A DNA stretch of 9,079 nucleotides, taken from NCBI GenBank assembly GCA_013003335.1, contig JABDJT010000572.1, positions 1-9,079 on the forward strand, written 5' to 3'. Positions within the stretch are counted from its first letter, which is position 1. Each line of letters begins with the position of its first letter. The position numbers and the translations under genes were made by a program. Below are positions 6,757 to 9,079 of the stretch, piece after piece. The notes beneath the pieces are model-generated. The model saw only the letters and a program-made list of their open reading frames with translations. It ran no database searches and was not told the origin of the DNA. Origin of the DNA: Verrucomicrobiales bacterium. GTDB lineage: Bacteria; Verrucomicrobiota; Verrucomicrobiia; Verrucomicrobiales; DEV007.

Positions 6757-6785
6757 GTGGGGCAGTCTGCCACGAATCGCCCCAT
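6753..6785 (-). other. Possible 10-codon coupling mini-ORF (MGRFVADCPT)
   Basis: An ATG at 6785-6783 overlaps the beta-helix TGA (sequence TGATG) and runs for 10 codons to a TGA at 6755-6753 that overlaps the MmcQ-family ATG (sequence ATGA). Both overlaps are of the kind used in stop-start translational coupling. The peptide is too short to judge by composition. The arrangement may be chance, but it would carry a ribosome through the inverted repeat in the same spacer. Confidence 0.3.
6758..6784 (-). promoter_or_regulatory. Inverted repeat abutting the MmcQ-family start codon
   Basis: TGGGGC (6758-6763) and GCCCCA (6779-6784) form a 6-bp GC-rich stem with a 15-nt loop that occupies essentially the whole 28-bp spacer between two minus-strand genes. 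In the mRNA the 3' arm ends 1 nt before the ATG at 6756. An alternative GGCAG/CTGCC pairing (6761-6771) is mutually exclusive. It could occlude initiation unless ribosomes arrive from upstream. Confidence 0.4.
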
Positions 6786-9079
6786 CACTTCAATCCCAAC
6801 AAATCCCGCGCCATCGCGTCGAGAACCCGGTAGTGAGATTCGTAATTCGCTTCTTGAGCCAAGGTCGAAGGCTTGCGGCCGGACGGCAGAAATCGCGACG
6901 CCTCCCAACCCATATAGACGAGTCGGCCCTTTCCGACCGGAACATCCGCGAGAATGGTTCGATTCAGTTCCCCGTCCCCAATGAGATTTTTTCCGTCGCT
7001 GACAAAAATGGCTGACGGCGCGGAGCTTGGGATCCACTCAAAATTCTCGAACTGATCCAGCCACGGGTGATCAGTCTGAAGCGGTCGTAGTTCCGGTTTG
7101 TCGCGGGACCGTTCCGGATTTCCCACGAGCGAATTGAAAAAATTCAGGCCGGAATCCCCGGGGAACAAAAAGCGCGGCAATTCCCGCCCGATCAGGAGCT
7201 TGCCGCCGATCTCGAGATATTTTTCCAGGATGGGGAATTCGGCTTCGGAAAAACCGCTCGGTTCCATTTTCGCCCGGACCGTATTTCCCAGCACGGCCAC
7301 GAAATCGTAATCCGCATACTTTTCTGCTGGCAACCAGGTGCGTTCGAAAATCTCCACATCCACGTTCGCGTTCTCCAGGGCGAACTGGAGAAGCGGCGCA
7401 TCAAACGCGGGATAGCCGAGCACCAGGGCCGCCCGCTTTTCCGGAGCGGGACGGGGTTCGTGCTGAAAGTCATCCAGAGAAACCTGACGAACCCGGACAT
7501 CTCCTACTTTTCCGAAAATCGTCAACCGGCCAAACTGGCCGACCGGAACCTTTTTTTTCACGCCGCATCCAGCCGGGGCTGATTCCGGCGGGCCGTAGCG
7601 GTCCGTTTTGGTCCACCCGGTCTCAGCAAAAAGCGGCTTGCTGCGAAGGCGTTTCAAGAACGTCTCCGCCCCGGCTTCGCCCGCTTCGACCGACCAGTGC
7701 CAATTTCCAGCAGCCTCAAAGTCGACCGGCTTTTCCGGCAGGACGTCGCCCGGCAAACCGGTTTCGTGGACGAACAGGTTATTTCGAATCACGCGTTTCG
7801 TCCCCTTGCTCATCGATTTTCCCCACCCGGCTCCGTAATAGCCCCGCCACGGTGCGACTTTCATGAAAGCGCTGTTCCCCTCGAAAACCATCGGCTCCCA
7901 CGCCGGACTGCCATGATCACCCGCCACCCGGCCAAACGTGGTGATCGGACCCTCGACCGGCTGCTGGTAAAGCACTTCGCCGCGCAAATCGAAGACGTTG
8001 TTCTTCACAACCAGTCCCCCGCCCATTTGCTTGTTGCCGGATTCATCGATCGTCTTTTGTCGGCCTTTCCCGACTCCGTAGGCGAGCGCGCTGAGCACAT
8101 CGGAAATCCGGCAGTCGCGCAATTCAAACGACCCGGTCATCGTCCCGTCAAATCGCGTGCGACAGGTCACGAAAAAGCCGTCGTCGCTCACGTCATCGAG
8201 AAAACTGTGGTGAATCCGGCAATCCTCGACATTCCCGACGAAAACGCCATCCACGCAGTCGGTGAACTCACAAAACGCGAATTCGAAATCGCGATCGTAC
8301 CGCGCGGGCGGATTCCAGCCGCCGCCGGCTGAAACGATTCGCGCTTCGATCGAGCGGTATTTCAGGCTCCAACGCCACAGCCACGGACAGGCAATCCCGC
8401 GGAAAGCACAATCCACGCAACGCAAGCCACTCGTCGTTTCGATTCGCAGCGCGGACGACCCGCCGTAGCTCGTCACGCCGTCGAGCGTGATGTTCGAACA
8501 ATCCACCAGGTTGATCGTCCCCTCACGCGATCCCCGCGTGACCAGATCGCGCAACACGACGTGCGACGCACCATTCAAGGTCACGGTCGATTTTCCGGGC
8601 CCGGCAATCGAGAGCCGCAGTTTCCGCGGATCGGTCTCCCCCCGGTAATTCCGGTCACCGCGGGTCGGCTGCTCGGTGTGGGCCAGGCGAACGTGAATTT
8701 TCCCGGACTCCACATCGTAAAATACGCCGGGGCCGCAATACAAACCGGTCCCCTTTTCCGACTTCGGGCCTTCCAGTTTTTGAAACAGGTGATTGTCACT
8801 TTGAAGACAGGTCCGAAATCGATATCCGTGCAGCGGAATCATCGAGTCGGTGAAATTCCCCAGCAGATTCGTCCGGCCTTCCGCGATCGTTCCCAGGCCG
8901 GGATACGGATTCGTCGACACAAACTCGCCGTTCTCCAACGGCTGCCAGGCCGATTCCGGTGAATCAAAAAAATCAGGGATTCCTCCGTCGAGGACCGCCA
9001 GTTCACCGGGATAGGACATCACGGTTACCGGATTGGCGGCGGTGCCACGGCTGCGAATCTCTACATTTTCGTGATACAC
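6785..9079 (-). CDS. Right-handed beta-helix protein with C-terminal Rossmann-like (GATase1-like) domain, 5' partial
   Basis: The frame is open to the window edge, so at least 764 residues are visible and the start and any signal peptide are missing; the first visible codon is GTG (Val), probably internal. The opening YHENVEIRSRGTAANPVTV with PGELAVLDGG matches the start of PbH1/right-handed parallel beta-helix proteins (chondroitinase-B/pectate-lyase-like). Repeated strand-turn units follow from about 160 to 440, such as VTLNGASHVVLRDLVTR, NLVDCSNITLDGVTS, CEFTDCVDGVFVGNVEDCRI and VVKNNVFDLRG, ending with AAGNWHWSVEAG. From about 549 to 760 a separate alpha/beta domain appears (LVLGYPAFDAPLLQFALENA, DFVAVLGNT, ILEKYLEIGGKLLIG, GKGRLVYMGWEASRF), resembling class-I glutamine-amidotransferase-like folds without an obvious catalytic Cys-His pair. 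It is probably exported and acts on or binds a polysaccharide; no catalytic residues can be named. It leads the cluster with the MmcQ-family and hydrolase genes. Confidence 0.85.
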   Translation of the reverse strand: MYHENVEIRSRGTAANPVTVMSYPGELAVLDGGIPDFFDSPESAWQPLENGEFVSTNPYPGLGTIAEGRTNLLGNFTDSMIPLHGYRFRTCLQSDNHLFQKLEGPKSEKGTGLYCGPGVFYDVESGKIHVRLAHTEQPTRGDRNYRGETDPRKLRLSIAGPGKSTVTLNGASHVVLRDLVTRGSREGTINLVDCSNITLDGVTSYGGSSALRIETTSGLRCVDCAFRGIACPWLWRWSLKYRSIEARIVSAGGGWNPPARYDRDFEFAFCEFTDCVDGVFVGNVEDCRIHHSFLDDVSDDGFFVTCRTRFDGTMTGSFELRDCRISDVLSALAYGVGKGRQKTIDESGNKQMGGGLVVKNNVFDLRGEVLYQQPVEGPITTFGRVAGDHGSPAWEPMVFEGNSAFMKVAPWRGYYGAGWGKSMSKGTKRVIRNNLFVHETGLPGDVLPEKPVDFEAAGNWHWSVEAGEAGAETFLKRLRSKPLFAETGWTKTDRYGPPESAPAGCGVKKKVPVGQFGRLTIFGKVGDVRVRQVSLDDFQHEPRPAPEKRAALVLGYPAFDAPLLQFALENANVDVEIFERTWLPAEKYADYDFVAVLGNTVRAKMEPSGFSEAEFPILEKYLEIGGKLLIGRELPRFLFPGDSGLNFFNSLVGNPERSRDKPELRPLQTDHPWLDQFENFEWIPSSAPSAIFVSDGKNLIGDGELNRTILADVPVGKGRLVYMGWEASRFLPSGRKPSTLAQEANYESHYRVLDAMARDLLGLK
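7523..7556 (-). other. Candidate -1 ribosomal frameshift signal
   Basis: Inside the beta-helix gene the mRNA reads A_AAA_AAG in the zero frame (7556-7550, codons 508-510, part of an 8-A run at 7558-7551). After 8 nt comes the stem CGGCC (7541-7537) with GGCCG (7531-7527) and a 5-nt loop; G-U pairs extend it to 9 bp (7545-7523). A -1 shift would add 26 codons and stop at the TGA at 7472-7470, giving a beta-helix-only product. The site lies at the linker before the C-terminal domain. No clear upstream SD-like stimulator is seen. Confidence 0.3.

Noticed and set aside
6431..7015. 194-codon plus-strand frame spanning the MmcQ-family gene and the beta-helix end
   Set aside because: It crosses two supported minus-strand genes and their spacer; composition is Ser/Arg/Pro rich with no motif.
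7697..8332. 211-codon plus-strand frame inside the beta-helix gene
   Set aside because: Antisense shadow of a convincing long minus-strand gene, with low-complexity Pro/Arg/His composition.
1..9079. CRISPR array, tRNA, rRNA, insertion sequence, toxin-antitoxin or defence island
   Set aside because: No regularly spaced direct repeats, cloverleaf, transposase motifs or defence-family motifs were found; the window is filled by metabolic and exported-protein genes with short gaps.

Overview
The window looks like ordinary chromosomal sequence from a free-living bacterium of the PVC group (Planctomycetota or Verrucomicrobiota). This is inferred from gene content: an FAD-dependent oxidoreductase of the xanthan-lyase-like type, an exported DUF255 thioredoxin-domain protein, a Tat-exported alpha/beta hydrolase, a TIM-barrel sugar isomerase/epimerase and a large right-handed beta-helix protein. 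None of the six visible start codons has a clear Shine-Dalgarno sequence, which is compatible with that placement. The genus cannot be read from the sequence. There is no rRNA, tRNA, CRISPR array, transposase, integrase or phage gene.

Layout, left to right. Bases 2-391 (+) are the C-terminal end of an FAD-dependent oxidoreductase. It converges on, and overlaps by 34 bp, a sugar isomerase/epimerase on the minus strand (358-1170). Next comes an 86-bp structured repeat (1174-1259) and a secreted DUF255/YyaL-type protein (minus, 1258-3501). A 133-bp divergent intergenic region (3502-3634) separates it from a plus-strand pair: a thioredoxin-type arsenate reductase/LMW-phosphatase-family protein (3635-4084) whose stop directly abuts the start of folC (4085-5305). 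A shorter copy of the same repeat (5306-5352) fills the gap where folC meets a minus-strand cluster. In order of transcription that cluster is a beta-helix protein with a C-terminal Rossmann-like domain (9079-6785, start outside the window), a small YjbR/MmcQ-family protein (6756-6403) and a Tat-exported alpha/beta hydrolase (6400-5360).

The genes do not form one recognisable pathway. folC is one-carbon housekeeping. The isomerase, hydrolase, beta-helix protein and oxidoreductase fit the carbohydrate-handling style of PVC bacteria, but no substrate can be assigned. The folC pair and the minus-strand cluster look like two short operons; the other genes are probably separate transcription units.

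The most interesting signals are not new protein families. They are (1) a dispersed imperfect palindrome present twice, both times touching a stop codon, with one copy carrying a 39-nt hairpin insert; (2) an A_AAA_AAG slippery heptamer followed after 8 nt by a GC-rich stem-loop, located at the linker between the two domains of the beta-helix protein; and (3) a 10-codon mini-ORF that bridges the beta-helix stop and the MmcQ-family start through TGATG and ATGA overlaps. I saw no convincing new defence, toxin or mobile system.
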